Source: a virus. From it: a DNA stretch of 46,357 bases. Both the position numbers and the translations under genes were made by a program. The notes beneath the pieces are model-generated. The model was not told the origin of the DNA. It saw only the letters and a program-made list of their open reading frames with translations, and searched no databases. Location of the stretch: the IMG/VR virus record IMGVR_UViG_3300045241_000108, positions 1 through 46,357 of that record. One strand, given 5' to 3'. Below are positions 8,900-17,657 of this stretch, one piece after another. Positions within the stretch are counted from its first letter, which is position 1. The number at the start of each line of letters is the position of its first letter.

Positions 8900-9552
8900 T
8901 GGGCGGCAAATCCGGTTCGTCAAACAATCAGATGCTGATGTTTGAAATGCAGCAGGCGGCGGAGGCCAAGCAGAAGGAGGCCGAGCGCCAGCAGCGTCTC
9001 GAGCAGGGCAAGACGGCGATCGACCAGCTCTTCGGCGGCGCCGGTTTCGATCAGGCGTTCTACGACAAGTACAGGAACGCCGAGCTCGCCAACGCCGAGG
9101 ACCAGCTCGGCACCCAGTACGACAAGCAGGTGATGCAGACGCGCTACAATCTGGCGCGCGCCGGCCTGTCGCGCTCGAGCGCGGCCAACCAGGCCAAGGC
9201 CGACCTGTCATCGCAGCGGGATTTTCAGGACATCGGCTTCCGCACCAAGGCCGATCAGGACGTCGCCGCGCTGCGCTCCGGCATCCAGGGCCAGCAGCAG
9301 GCCGCCTACAACCAGCTCTACGCCACCGAGGATCCCGGCGTTGCCGCCACCACCGCGGCCGGCGCCATCAAGTCATCGGCGGCGGCGCAGCCGGTGCTGC
9401 AGCCGCTCGGCGAATTGTTCAAGCCGCTGGTCATCGGCTCGATCTCGGCCGGGCAGAACCTGCTCGACCAGTATACGGCAAACAACCCGAGTATCGGCAG
9501 CGGTGCCAAACGCGCACCGGCGGTTTCCTACACCGGCGACACCGCGGCGTGA
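8899..9552 (+). CDS. Internal virion / ejection protein candidate
   Basis: A 217-residue, Gln/Ala-rich, mostly helical protein. Residues 10-50 are a charged coiled coil ('EMQQAAEAKQKEAERQQRLE'), followed by 'QLFGGAGFDQAFYDKYRNAE' and further helices, with a Gly/Ala-rich C-terminus. It begins at a TGATG junction with the acetyltransferase-like gene. Such proteins in the place of T7 gp14 are ejected into the host at infection and help build the trans-envelope channel. The function is inferred from composition and position only. Confidence 0.65.
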   Translation: MGGKSGSSNNQMLMFEMQQAAEAKQKEAERQQRLEQGKTAIDQLFGGAGFDQAFYDKYRNAELANAEDQLGTQYDKQVMQTRYNLARAGLSRSSAANQAKADLSSQRDFQDIGFRTKADQDVAALRSGIQGQQQAAYNQLYATEDPGVAATTAAGAIKSSAAAQPVLQPLGELFKPLVIGSISAGQNLLDQYTANNPSIGSGAKRAPAVSYTGDTAA

Positions 9553-9558
9553 TCGATC

Positions 9559-10242
9559 ATGTGTGAACCAATGCTCATGGGGGTGATCGGCGCCATCGGG
9601 TCGATCGGATCCGCCATTGCCAGCTCGTCGGCGCAGGCGTCGGCGATGCGAAAGCAGGAGGAGGCGAACGCGCAGTGGGCGAACTACCAGCGCCAGGCGC
9701 GCAACGAAGCCAACCAGCGCGAGGAGCAACTGCGCCAGCAGGCCGAGGCCGCGCGCCAGAGCACGCTGGGCGAGCTTACGGCCGACAAGCAGAAAGGTGC
9801 GCAGGATGTCGAGCAGCAGCGCCTGCAGAAGGACATCACGCCGGTCAACCTGCAGGGCCAGCAACCGGTGGTCGGCGACGAGCTGCTCGCGGGCTTGAAG
9901 GGCGCGGCCCCCGAGGTGCAGGCCGATCTCACCGCGAGGATCAATTCCGCCTCGCAGGATGCACGCAAGCGCATCGCCAACCTCGCCACCATCCAGTCTT
10001 ACGGCGACAGCCAATTCGGTCTGCAGAACCGCGCGCAGGATCTGTTCAACCAGTCGGGGCAGAACATCCGCCTGGCCGGCTCCGAGCGGCAGAGCAACCT
10101 CGCCGCATTGGGCGTGGCCGAACAGGTCGAGCCGGCGAAAATCACGACCACGCCGTCACCGTTTGGCGGCATCGCGTCATCGCTGGCCAGTCTCGCTGGC
10201 AAGGGCATCACCACCGGCATGAGCGGCGGTTTCGGAGCATAG
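9559..10242 (+). CDS. Internal virion protein, T7 gp14-like
   Basis: A 227-residue protein. The N-terminus 'MGVIGAIGSIGSAIASSSAQ' is a Gly/Ala/Ser/Ile-rich hydrophobic segment of the kind that lets gp14-type ejection proteins enter the outer membrane. It is followed by a long Gln/Glu/Arg coiled coil ('NEANQREEQLRQQAEAARQS') and a Gly-rich end. It follows the previous candidate ejection protein with a 6-base gap and precedes two large internal-virion candidates, the same order as gp14-gp15-gp16 in T7-like phages. The match is one of pattern rather than clear identity. Confidence 0.7.
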   Translation: MCEPMLMGVIGAIGSIGSAIASSSAQASAMRKQEEANAQWANYQRQARNEANQREEQLRQQAEAARQSTLGELTADKQKGAQDVEQQRLQKDITPVNLQGQQPVVGDELLAGLKGAAPEVQADLTARINSASQDARKRIANLATIQSYGDSQFGLQNRAQDLFNQSGQNIRLAGSERQSNLAALGVAEQVEPAKITTTPSPFGGIASSLASLAGKGITTGMSGGFGA

Positions 10243-10245
10243 GCG

Positions 10246-11961
10246 ATGGCACAGTTCTGGACCGAAGATCCATCGATCGGCAACGCGCTCGCCGGCCTCG
10301 CCGACAGCTTTTCCTACAAGAGCCAGCTCGCCGCGGCGAACAGTCTCGAGGATCTCAAGAAGAAACGCGAAGAGGCTGCAGCACGAGCGCGAGCGGGCAA
10401 CGCCGCGAGCACGGTGTTGATGGCGCAACAGCCGCCGACCGTGGCGCCGCAGGCACCGTACCAGGAAGCCTGGGTGAACAGCTCGGGTCAGCGCGGATCC
10501 GAGAATGTGCCGCTGGTGGGCGGTCTGCCGTCGTTGCGCGCGTTCACGCCCGACATCACTGCAGCCGACGAACGGGCAACCGCCGCGGCGCAAGCGCAGC
10601 GCAACGCGGAATTTGATCGCGTGCGCGCCAAGCAGATCGCTGACCAGAGGCTCGGCTACGACATCGCCAGCAACATGGGCGACGTCGCCACCAACGCGCC
10701 GAAGATGGAGGCCAACGCCACGCTCGACATGTACGGCGTACCGAAGACGTACGAAGATCAAGTGAAGATGCAGACGCAGCTCACCGGCCAGCTGCCGATG
10801 CTCGACGTGAAGGGAACGACCAACAACTACGCGATCAGGGATCCCGAGGGCAACATCGTCGCGCAGGGCACCACCCGCGACGGCAGAAACGATTTGACCA
10901 CCGGCAAACCGATCGTCGCGCCGCCGGGGCACAGCGTCGTCAAGATGGGTGATCTTGCAGCGGACCAGAGCCCGTTCAAGGATGAAGGCGCGCGGCTCGC
11001 TGCGCTCGCACAACTGACCAGAAAGGCGACGATCGGTGCGCAACCGCTGAGCCTAGACGAACAGCAGCGCGCCGGAATTATTCTCGCCAACCAATTTCCC
11101 AATGTGCAAAAGGTCGAGAAGGATGACGCCGGCAATATCCGCATCGTGCGCTACGACGAAAAGGTGGCGCCATCAGTCTACGCGCCACTGATCGCGCAGC
11201 TCAATGCCGGGCTCGGCGTTCGTCCCACGCAGCAGGCGCCAGCGCAGCCCGCGCCAACTGTGCCACCGCCAGCCCCGGCGCCCGGCGTGACAACTGGACC
11301 GATGCCGGCGAGCCCGGCAGCGCCGGCACCCGCAGATACAAAGCCGATCGTGCCGGCCGGCGCGCTGGCGCCCAACACACCGGCGGTGAGCGCGCCGATC
11401 GTCCAGGGCAGCGGCGATACGCAGCTCAAGGAAGTGCTCAACCATCCGGCGGTCAAAGGCGCGATCGACGCCGGCCGCGCCTACAACGAGCTGCTCGCGG
11501 CCTCGCAAGCCAAAACGCCCGAGGCTGATCTGCACATGATCTACATGCTGGCGAAGATCTACGATCCGAACAGCGTGGTGCGCGAGGGCGAGGTGGCGAC
11601 GGCGGCGAACACATCACCGGCGATGGAAAAATGGTGGGGACTTTACAACAAGCAGGTTAACGCGCAGTCGGCGCTAAGCGATCGCGCCCGTGCCTCGTTC
11701 ATCGAGGAAGGCTACAAGGCGGCGCAGGCGCACTACGCTGCAGCGCAAGGTCTGATCAAATACGCCGGCGAGCGTGCCGGTGGGCTTGGCCTCAATCCAC
11801 AAAACGTCATGCCGCCGTTGACGGCGCCGCAGCGACAAGGCCCGGCACCGGCCGCGGCGGCTCCTGCAGCAGCTCGTGGCGGTGGTGGTGGCCAGACCGT
11901 CGTCCTTGACGGCAAGCGCTACACCAAGAACCCCGATGGCTCGTTTAGCGGACCATACTGA
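10246..11961 (+). CDS. Large internal virion protein candidate
   Basis: A 571-residue protein. The first 200 residues are Ala/Gln/Glu-rich helices; residues of about 330-390 are a Pro/Ala-rich linker ('APAQPAPTVPPPAPAPG'); then comes a helical domain ('AIDAGRAYNELLAASQAKTP', 'MIYMLAKIYDPNSVVREGEV'). The latter phrase, with an Asp-Pro-x-Ser-Val-x-Arg-Glu-Gly-Glu core, is common in phage ejection proteins. The last 30 residues are Gly-rich. It overlaps the next gene by one base. The role in DNA ejection is inferred from place and composition. Confidence 0.65.
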   Translation: MAQFWTEDPSIGNALAGLADSFSYKSQLAAANSLEDLKKKREEAAARARAGNAASTVLMAQQPPTVAPQAPYQEAWVNSSGQRGSENVPLVGGLPSLRAFTPDITAADERATAAAQAQRNAEFDRVRAKQIADQRLGYDIASNMGDVATNAPKMEANATLDMYGVPKTYEDQVKMQTQLTGQLPMLDVKGTTNNYAIRDPEGNIVAQGTTRDGRNDLTTGKPIVAPPGHSVVKMGDLAADQSPFKDEGARLAALAQLTRKATIGAQPLSLDEQQRAGIILANQFPNVQKVEKDDAGNIRIVRYDEKVAPSVYAPLIAQLNAGLGVRPTQQAPAQPAPTVPPPAPAPGVTTGPMPASPAAPAPADTKPIVPAGALAPNTPAVSAPIVQGSGDTQLKEVLNHPAVKGAIDAGRAYNELLAASQAKTPEADLHMIYMLAKIYDPNSVVREGEVATAANTSPAMEKWWGLYNKQVNAQSALSDRARASFIEEGYKAAQAHYAAAQGLIKYAGERAGGLGLNPQNVMPPLTAPQRQGPAPAAAAPAAARGGGGGQTVVLDGKRYTKNPDGSFSGPY

Positions 11962-14102
11962 TGGCCGACGTCATCACCGATCCTGAACTGCTGAAGCGAT
12001 TAAACGCAGCTGCTGCGGCGCCGGCACCGGATGATGCCAGCACCAATGTCGTCACCGATCCTGCATTGCTCGAGCGCCTGAAGGTGGCCTCGACAGAACA
12101 GGCGGCACCGCTACAGCGCAGCTGGGCTGGGAAGGCGGCCAGTTTTCTCGGCGCACCGGATCCGAACGCGCCGCCAGACGCCTCCGGCGTCAACGCCACC
12201 ATCGGCCGCGTTGCCACCGGCGTCGTCGGCGGGATCCCCGACCTGGCGATCAAGATCCAGAACGCCAAGCTCAATCCGTTCGACATGGTCGGCGCCGGCG
12301 TCGATCGACTGCTCGGCACGCAAATGCCGGAGACCAAGATCCCCGAGGTGACGCCGCTGTTGCGCCAGGCCACCGGCACGCCCGAGCTGCCGGCGGATGC
12401 GTCAGGCGCCAGGCGCCTCCTCGAGGGCGCTGCAACGGTGGCAGCCGGAGGCGGGGCTCAGGGCGTCGGTCGCGCCATTGCTGCCACGGTACCGGCCGGT
12501 GCAACCGCCGGCACCGCCGCCATCCTGCCGGCGGTCGCTGCCACCGCGCGCAACATCGTCGCCCCTGTCGTTGGCTCCGAGGTCGGTGGCGCTGTCGGCG
12601 AGAAGCTCGGCGGCGAAAGAGGCCAGGTGCTCGGATCCCTGCTCGGCGGCCTTGCCGGCAGCGCGCCGAGCCCCAGCTCACTCGTCGAGCGCTACTACGG
12701 CCGCCAGGCGCGACCCGATGCGGCCGACATCGCCGCCAAGGCCAAGGCGGAAGGCATCACGCCAACGGCCGGCATGCTCGGCAACGAGAAGATCCAAGAC
12801 ATCGAGCGAGGGATCTCCGGCAAGGGCACAGCGTTCCTGTCGAACCCTGTTGTTGACGCGCGCGAGCGCACTCTGGTGCAGATGCGCGAGGCGGCCGACC
12901 GGGCTGCAGCCGATCGCGGCGCCGCACATCCATCGCCAACGCCAGGCACAATCGGCGAACATGTGCTCGACACCGCCGAGCAAACCGCGCGAGGCCTGCG
13001 CGGTGAGAGCTCGGCCGCACAGCAGGCGCTGATGGATCGTGTCGGCCCGCAGTCGCCGGTCAATGTGGCGGGGACGTACGCAGCGCTGAAAAAAGAAATC
13101 GGCAGCGTGTCGCCGGATGTCGCCAAGCCGATGCTGGCACGCCTCGATGCGCTCGAGCAGATGATGCCGCGCGATCAAACCGGTCGGGTCGTCGTCGGCC
13201 CTGGCGGCGAGATTAATATTCCGTACGAGCGCATGAAGAGCTGGCGCAGCAATCTCGGCAGAACAACGCAGACGCAAGAAAGCCTGGCAACCAATAACCT
13301 GAAGCAAGTCTATGGCCCGGCCACTGACGCGATGCGTGAGACCGCAATCTCGCGTGGCGTCACGCCGGCGGAATTTGATGCAGCGATGGAGGTCACGCGA
13401 ACGCTGAAGGGATCCGGCGGCCCGGTGCGGTACTTTGAAAAGATCGCCGGCAAGGAAGGCACGTCAGGCGGGCGGGTTGGCGGCCTGCCGCCCGAGCGCG
13501 CGTTCAATCGCGTCGTCGACGAACAAAACCCCGAAGGTCTGCAGCGTCTCGAGCAGCACGCACCGCAAGCGCTCGATCGCATTGCCGGCGACACCCTGCG
13601 CCTGCGCACGCAGGAGACGCTCGGCCATGGCGGCACCGGCGGCACCGGGGCGCCGATCGAAGGCATCCGCGGTGGCGGCGCTGCAGGAGCTCGCCGGTTT
13701 GCCGACTGGTGGGCGAGCATGAGCCCCGAAGCGCAGCGCATCCTGGGCGGCAACCGGCAGGGGACGATGCAAAACCTCTCCGAGCTCAGCGGCGCCTTCA
13801 ATTATCCGACCAGGCAGACGGGTCTCTCGCGCGCGATGGGCGCTCAGCTCGGCGGCATTGGTGGACGTTTCGCCGTGGCCAATGTGCTCGGCCAGGGTGC
13901 CCAGGCTCTTGGCCTGCCAAAATCCGTAGGATGGGGCGCCGGTTATTTCGGCCTGGCGCCGGTTCTCAATTATCTGCACGGCCGGATGCTCGAGAGCGGC
14001 GCGGCGCGGCGCGGCATGAGCGGCGACTATTCAACGACCGCCACGCCGACAATCGCTGATCTGATCGCGCAGCTCACGGCAGCAGGGAACGCAAACCGAT
14101 GA
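11961..14102 (+). CDS. Large internal virion protein candidate with duplicated N-terminal motif
   Basis: A 713-residue protein that opens with two copies of a short motif, 'VITDPELLKRLNAAAA' and 'VVTDPALLERLKVAST', about 25 residues apart. Similar 'TDP-LL-LN' openings occur in large phage virion proteins and may act as sorting or docking signals. Residues of about 155-235 are very Ala/Gly-rich and hydrophobic, so this part could insert in a membrane. The rest is helical with Gly-rich turns. It starts at a TGATG junction and its end overlaps the next gene by 4 bases. Together with its neighbours it probably forms the ejected core. Confidence 0.65.
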   Translation: MADVITDPELLKRLNAAAAAPAPDDASTNVVTDPALLERLKVASTEQAAPLQRSWAGKAASFLGAPDPNAPPDASGVNATIGRVATGVVGGIPDLAIKIQNAKLNPFDMVGAGVDRLLGTQMPETKIPEVTPLLRQATGTPELPADASGARRLLEGAATVAAGGGAQGVGRAIAATVPAGATAGTAAILPAVAATARNIVAPVVGSEVGGAVGEKLGGERGQVLGSLLGGLAGSAPSPSSLVERYYGRQARPDAADIAAKAKAEGITPTAGMLGNEKIQDIERGISGKGTAFLSNPVVDARERTLVQMREAADRAAADRGAAHPSPTPGTIGEHVLDTAEQTARGLRGESSAAQQALMDRVGPQSPVNVAGTYAALKKEIGSVSPDVAKPMLARLDALEQMMPRDQTGRVVVGPGGEINIPYERMKSWRSNLGRTTQTQESLATNNLKQVYGPATDAMRETAISRGVTPAEFDAAMEVTRTLKGSGGPVRYFEKIAGKEGTSGGRVGGLPPERAFNRVVDEQNPEGLQRLEQHAPQALDRIAGDTLRLRTQETLGHGGTGGTGAPIEGIRGGGAAGARRFADWWASMSPEAQRILGGNRQGTMQNLSELSGAFNYPTRQTGLSRAMGAQLGGIGGRFAVANVLGQGAQALGLPKSVGWGAGYFGLAPVLNYLHGRMLESGAARRGMSGDYSTTATPTIADLIAQLTAAGNANR

Positions 14103-16078
14103 TCGATCGCAGTCAGTTTCTCGAGGAGCTCAAGCGCAATCCTGATCTGATGCATCGCATCGCCGTGATCACGGCCGGCGAGGTCAGTGCCAGCGCACCG
14201 ATCTCAAAGCAGATCATCCAGGCCGAGACGATCTTCAACCGCGCCATGGCGCGTGGACAGACGCTCGAGCAGGTGACGCGCGAGCGTGGTTATAGCTATC
14301 CCGATGGCAAAGGTGGCTATTACCCAAGATCGACGTTTGAGGGCGGCGAGCAGTCGCTGGCGCGCAACGGCGGCGAGGCGCGCTTTCGCGAGCTGGTGCT
14401 CAAGCCGGTGATCAACGGCTCCGACGAAGGCACAAAAACATTCGGATTTGCGCCGACTGGCAATGCCTCCGAGGGCAACAAGCGCGATGCACGCGGTCTC
14501 GGTTTTGCCTCCGGTCGCGCCGCTGACGGCGTCTACTCAAAATTCAAATGGCATCCAGACGGCCGGGAAATGTATGTGCAACAGGCCGGCTCGGGTGATC
14601 GCGACGAGCGCATTGCAGCCAAGCGCACCGGCGAACAGCCGTCCCAGGTCTCCGATCAGCTGCCGGGAGGCGCGCCGCGGGGAGGTTACGAGGGCGTCAA
14701 CTACGCAACGCCGCGGCAGACACCGGAAGAGGCCGCCAACACCGCACAGCTGACCCGACACTACGGTGTCGGCTATCAACCGCCGGGCGTCGTCGATGTT
14801 GCCAATCCTGCAGCGCCAAATCTTGCGCAGATCCCGCTGCCGCCAATGCGGCCGGGAGGCGCTGGACCGGGAGCTGGTGCGACTGCTGCTGCAGCGCCGG
14901 CGACACCATCCGTCGCTGACAGCCTGGCCAACCTGACGATCGATGAAGCGCAGCGCGGCGGCGGCACAGCCCCACCGCCGGTGGAGAGCTTGCCGCGCAT
15001 AGCAGTGGTCGGGCCGACGCCGACACCGCAATCAGCGCCGGCAGCATCAGCACGAGCTCAAGCACCGGCACGAGCCGCAGCGCCGGCGCGAACCCCGCTC
15101 AGTCCATTCGCCGGCCGCTCGACCTACATCGATCCCAACACCAATCATCGGATCCTCAACCCTGGGGGATCTGGAGAGGAGGCGATGGGGATCACGCGAG
15201 ATCTTGGGCGGGCCGTTCCTCCCGGCGCGGCGCCGTCCAGATCACCGGCGACGGCCAGGCCTGCCTCCCAGACTACGCCGTCGCCGGCACTTGCTCAGGA
15301 GCCGTACACGCGCGCGACGGTGCCCGACATCCTCGCGCCGGAAAACAATACGCGCCGCACCGTGCCCGACATCCAGACCGACATGCGAGCACCAGCTGCA
15401 GCACTATCGGTACCGTTCGACGAGAACGACATGCAGCGGCGCAATGCCTTCGACCGGCCACCGCCGAGGCCTGCTGCCGATCCGACAATTTTTGATCCAA
15501 ATCAAATTGCGCAACAGCGACCGCTCGGTGACTTCACGTCGGCGCGTCCTGTGCAGGCTGATTTTATCACCGAGCTCTCGCGAGCCTTGCGGTTGCCGAC
15601 AAGGCAAAACGCGAGCGTGCCGCCACCATCGGCCACACCGTTCCCCCTCGCACCCGAGATGGCGCGTTTACTGGCGCCACCGCGGCCGGGTGATGCAGCG
15701 CCAACCCTACCCAGGTCGCTGGAAGACCCTTCAGCGGCGCCCGCATTTGGAGGTAGACCGTCACCGCTACCGTTTGCACCGCGCACGGTCGGTGAGCAGC
15801 TCAGAGGTTTGTCACCGTTCGCACCCAGCGCTGGTGGATCCGCAACGCAGCCGCCGGCATCAGCGTCGATCCCGCCGGAGCGGCAGCAGTACACTCCAGC
15901 ACCGGACACCAATGTGCCGGCGCAGGCGGCACCGGCGATTTCGCCAGTGGCCGGCGGGCCCAACCTGTCGCCGTTTGAACAATGGCCACCGCCCTGGTGG
16001 AATTTTGGTGGCGGCGATTTCGGTGGGGGTTTCGGCGGTGGCTTCGGTGGCGGCTACGACTTCGGCGCCTATGGTTGA
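14099..16078 (+). CDS. Virion protein with possible cell-wall hydrolase domain and disordered tail
   Basis: A 659-residue protein in two parts. Residues 1-170 look like a hydrolase: 'RIAVITAGEVSASAPISKQI' places a Glu in a context similar to the catalytic Glu of SleB/lysozyme-like enzymes, followed by 'AETIFNRAMARGQTLEQVTR', close in style to the 'NRV' helix of that family. The rest is Pro/Ala/Arg/Thr-rich and apparently disordered, ending in a Gly/Phe/Tyr-rich repeat ('GGGFGGGFGGGYDFGAYG'). A virion-borne peptidoglycan hydrolase that opens the wall during ejection would fit the position (as T7 gp16). The catalytic call is an inference from one motif. Confidence 0.6.
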   Translation: MIDRSQFLEELKRNPDLMHRIAVITAGEVSASAPISKQIIQAETIFNRAMARGQTLEQVTRERGYSYPDGKGGYYPRSTFEGGEQSLARNGGEARFRELVLKPVINGSDEGTKTFGFAPTGNASEGNKRDARGLGFASGRAADGVYSKFKWHPDGREMYVQQAGSGDRDERIAAKRTGEQPSQVSDQLPGGAPRGGYEGVNYATPRQTPEEAANTAQLTRHYGVGYQPPGVVDVANPAAPNLAQIPLPPMRPGGAGPGAGATAAAAPATPSVADSLANLTIDEAQRGGGTAPPPVESLPRIAVVGPTPTPQSAPAASARAQAPARAAAPARTPLSPFAGRSTYIDPNTNHRILNPGGSGEEAMGITRDLGRAVPPGAAPSRSPATARPASQTTPSPALAQEPYTRATVPDILAPENNTRRTVPDIQTDMRAPAAALSVPFDENDMQRRNAFDRPPPRPAADPTIFDPNQIAQQRPLGDFTSARPVQADFITELSRALRLPTRQNASVPPPSATPFPLAPEMARLLAPPRPGDAAPTLPRSLEDPSAAPAFGGRPSPLPFAPRTVGEQLRGLSPFAPSAGGSATQPPASASIPPERQQYTPAPDTNVPAQAAPAISPVAGGPNLSPFEQWPPPWWNFGGGDFGGGFGGGFGGGYDFGAYG

Positions 16079-16087
16079 GGTTAGTGC

Positions 16088-16642
16088 ATGGACGTAGCCG
16101 ACATGCTCGCTAGCCTGAGTAGCCCAGATCCGACGCTGCTCGATCAGGCGCGCCAGCAATACCCGGCGTTGAGCAACTACGACATCGCCTACAAGAACAA
16201 CCCCGGTGGCGGCCAAGGCTACATGGAGAGCTGGCCACCCGGCGAAACGGGAACGCCGCAACAGCCGCGCCCGCCGGAATTTAGTCCGAACCGTTTCGGT
16301 GTTGAAAGCTACAACGCGGCCTCGCGGCCCATCGATCTACTCGGTGATGTTGCGTCACATCATCTGGTCAACATCGACCCGCAGGTAAAGCAAACCTACC
16401 AAGACTTCACCGGCTCGCTGCAGCCGTGGCAGGAAGACATTCTCAAGGGGCAGTATCAGCACGCCACTGCCAACCAGGGCGAGACCAGACCCTACGACCA
16501 GTGGCGCTCGCTATCCGGCGTCCCCGCCTACTTCCGCGGCTACGCCTTCCAGCAGTGGCCGCAAGACTTCAACCAGCGCGCTTACACACCGCAGCAGATG
16601 AACAGCTTCGACCACATGATGCAGTATTTGCGCAGGCGCTAG
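16088..16642 (+). CDS. Conserved-looking protein at the end of the virion operon, function unknown
   Basis: A 184-residue protein rich in Gln, Pro, Tyr and Trp ('AYFRGYAFQQWPQDFNQRAY', 'MESWPPGETGTPQQPRPPEF'). No membrane segment or signal peptide is visible. It follows the previous gene after 9 bases and so is probably expressed with the virion genes. It ends three bases from the convergent leftward gene, and no terminator lies between them, so late transcripts would run antisense into the accessory operon. I do not recognise the family; a minor virion component is the simplest guess. Confidence 0.6.
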   Translation: MDVADMLASLSSPDPTLLDQARQQYPALSNYDIAYKNNPGGGQGYMESWPPGETGTPQQPRPPEFSPNRFGVESYNAASRPIDLLGDVASHHLVNIDPQVKQTYQDFTGSLQPWQEDILKGQYQHATANQGETRPYDQWRSLSGVPAYFRGYAFQQWPQDFNQRAYTPQQMNSFDHMMQYLRRR

Positions 16643-16645
16643 GCA

Positions 16646-16912
16646 TCAGTCGTCCTTGCCGATTTTGATCCCGAACTTGCGCAGTGATTTGCGCATGGTC
16701 TCCATCTTTGCAAGCTCGCGATCGAACAGCTGCTGAAACGTCAGCTTCGGCTCGACATTGAGCACCGCGACCATGTCGGCCATCGAGACGTTGGGCGCAT
16801 CGGCAAAAACCTGAAAATGACAACCGGGATGCGCGGTGTCGAAATCGCGCAGGTGCTGTAGCCATGCCTGCGCGAGCTCGTCGGGCAGCTCGGTGGCGGT
16901 GAAGATTTTCAT
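16646..16912 (-). CDS. Small phage protein of unknown function
   Basis: An 88-residue acidic/basic mixed protein starting 'MKIFTATELPDELAQAWLQH' and ending in a charged helix ('KMETMRKSLRKFGIKIGKDD'). It is the last gene of the leftward accessory operon from the recombinase promoter. The start at 16912 is 2 bases after the exported-protein stop; a longer upstream frame is out of keeping with its neighbour. No known motif was recognised. Proteins with a similar opening ('HLRDFDTAHPGCHFQV') occur as small phage hypotheticals. Confidence 0.65.
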   Translation of the reverse strand: MKIFTATELPDELAQAWLQHLRDFDTAHPGCHFQVFADAPNVSMADMVAVLNVEPKLTFQQLFDRELAKMETMRKSLRKFGIKIGKDD

Positions 16913-16914
16913 GA

Positions 16915-17268
16915 TCAGTCGTCCGATGGTCGGGCCGAGTCGATGCGCGACCAGTAGAAGGTCTCGTAGCCGATGTCCTTCAGCAGGCCTTTGATCTTGC
17001 ATCGCATGCCCGCCGAGCAGGCGCGCAGGATAAACGGCGCCGTGCTCGGGCCGAGCTGCCCCTTCGCCGGCGATGCCTGCCTGAAGGTGAGCTCGCCGTA
17101 TCTGCAGTCAATGCCTGCACCTTCGTCGCCGAGCAGCGCCAGGGTGCCGTCGTCATGTTGTATGATTACGCCGACGCAGGTGGCTGGCTCTGCCTTCAGG
17201 CTGTAGTCGTAGTTTGCCGCGTGTGCTGGCGCGGCCAGTAGTGCGATTGCGATCAGAACTTTTTTCAT
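16915..17268 (-). CDS. Exported protein with Sec signal peptide
   Basis: A 117-residue protein. 'MKKVLIAIALLAAPAHA' is a textbook Sec signal peptide with an A-x-A cleavage site, so the mature part of about 100 residues starts 'ANYDYSLKAEPATC' and goes to the periplasm. It has four mature cysteines, allowing two disulphides. The ATG at 17268 has GGAGGG seven bases upstream; a GTG just before it is less likely. It overlaps nothing but sits within 4 bases of the HTH gene stop. Exported lysogeny-operon proteins often act in superinfection exclusion or as host-modifying morons, but no function can be read here. Confidence 0.8.
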   Translation of the reverse strand: MKKVLIAIALLAAPAHAANYDYSLKAEPATCVGVIIQHDDGTLALLGDEGAGIDCRYGELTFRQASPAKGQLGPSTAPFILRACSAGMRCKIKGLLKDIGYETFYWSRIDSARPSDD

Positions 17269-17271
17269 CAC

Positions 17272-17502
17272 TCATCCCTCCAATTTTTTGATTGCGTATT
17301 CGCCGGTCTTCCCCGTGGCGATGAGGTAGCGCAGAAAGCGCGCCACCGGTCCCGGCACGGTGCGCTCGTCATCGCGCCAGCGCCGGTGAGTTTTTTCGTC
17401 AACGCCGAGCAGCTCTGACGCCTGCAGCCGCGACAGTCCGAGCTGCTCGATGGCCTTGTTGTACTGGTCGCTGGTCATGCGGGCTGTTTTGTCGAGGGTC
17501 AT
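17272..17502 (-). CDS. Small HTH transcription regulator (paralog of 19660-19854)
   Basis: A 76-residue DNA-binding protein of the XRE/Cro type. The helix-turn-helix is 'RLQASELLGVDEKTHRRWRD', followed by 'DERTVPGPVARFLRYL', a phrase nearly repeated in the protein at 19660-19854. The start at 17502 has a GGAGA ribosome-binding site and makes an ATGA overlap with the membrane-protein gene; a second Met at 17478 is possible. It is third in the recombinase operon, downstream of an operator-controlled promoter, so it may feed back on the same GGGCC-N3-GGCCC sites or oppose the other paralog. DNA binding is clear; target and sign are not. Confidence 0.8.
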   Translation of the reverse strand: MTLDKTARMTSDQYNKAIEQLGLSRLQASELLGVDEKTHRRWRDDERTVPGPVARFLRYLIATGKTGEYAIKKLEG

Positions 17503-17657
17503 AGGTTGCCATCTCCGCGATTGCGAGCATGGAAAGCTAGGAAAGCGATGGCACCCACCGCGTGAACCAAGATGTAGATGCCGACAGCAAGTGCGAAAAC
17601 GTAATCGGTTGCGGTCATGGCTAGGAATGCGTCTCCAGTCACGAGAAGGCCGATCAT
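17499..17657 (-). CDS. Small membrane protein
   Basis: A 52-residue protein with one or two hydrophobic segments ('[20 protein letters not shown]') and a short basic tail ('[10 protein letters not shown]'). The start at 17657 overlaps the recombinase stop (ATGA) with AAAGG eight bases upstream, and its stop overlaps the HTH gene start. The gene is therefore translationally coupled on both sides. A position between recombinase and regulator suggests a lysogeny-expressed membrane protein, perhaps for superinfection exclusion, but this is only an inference. Confidence 0.65.
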   Translation of the reverse strand: MIGLLVTGDAFLAMTATDYVFALAVGIYILVHAVGAIAFLAFHARNRGDGNL

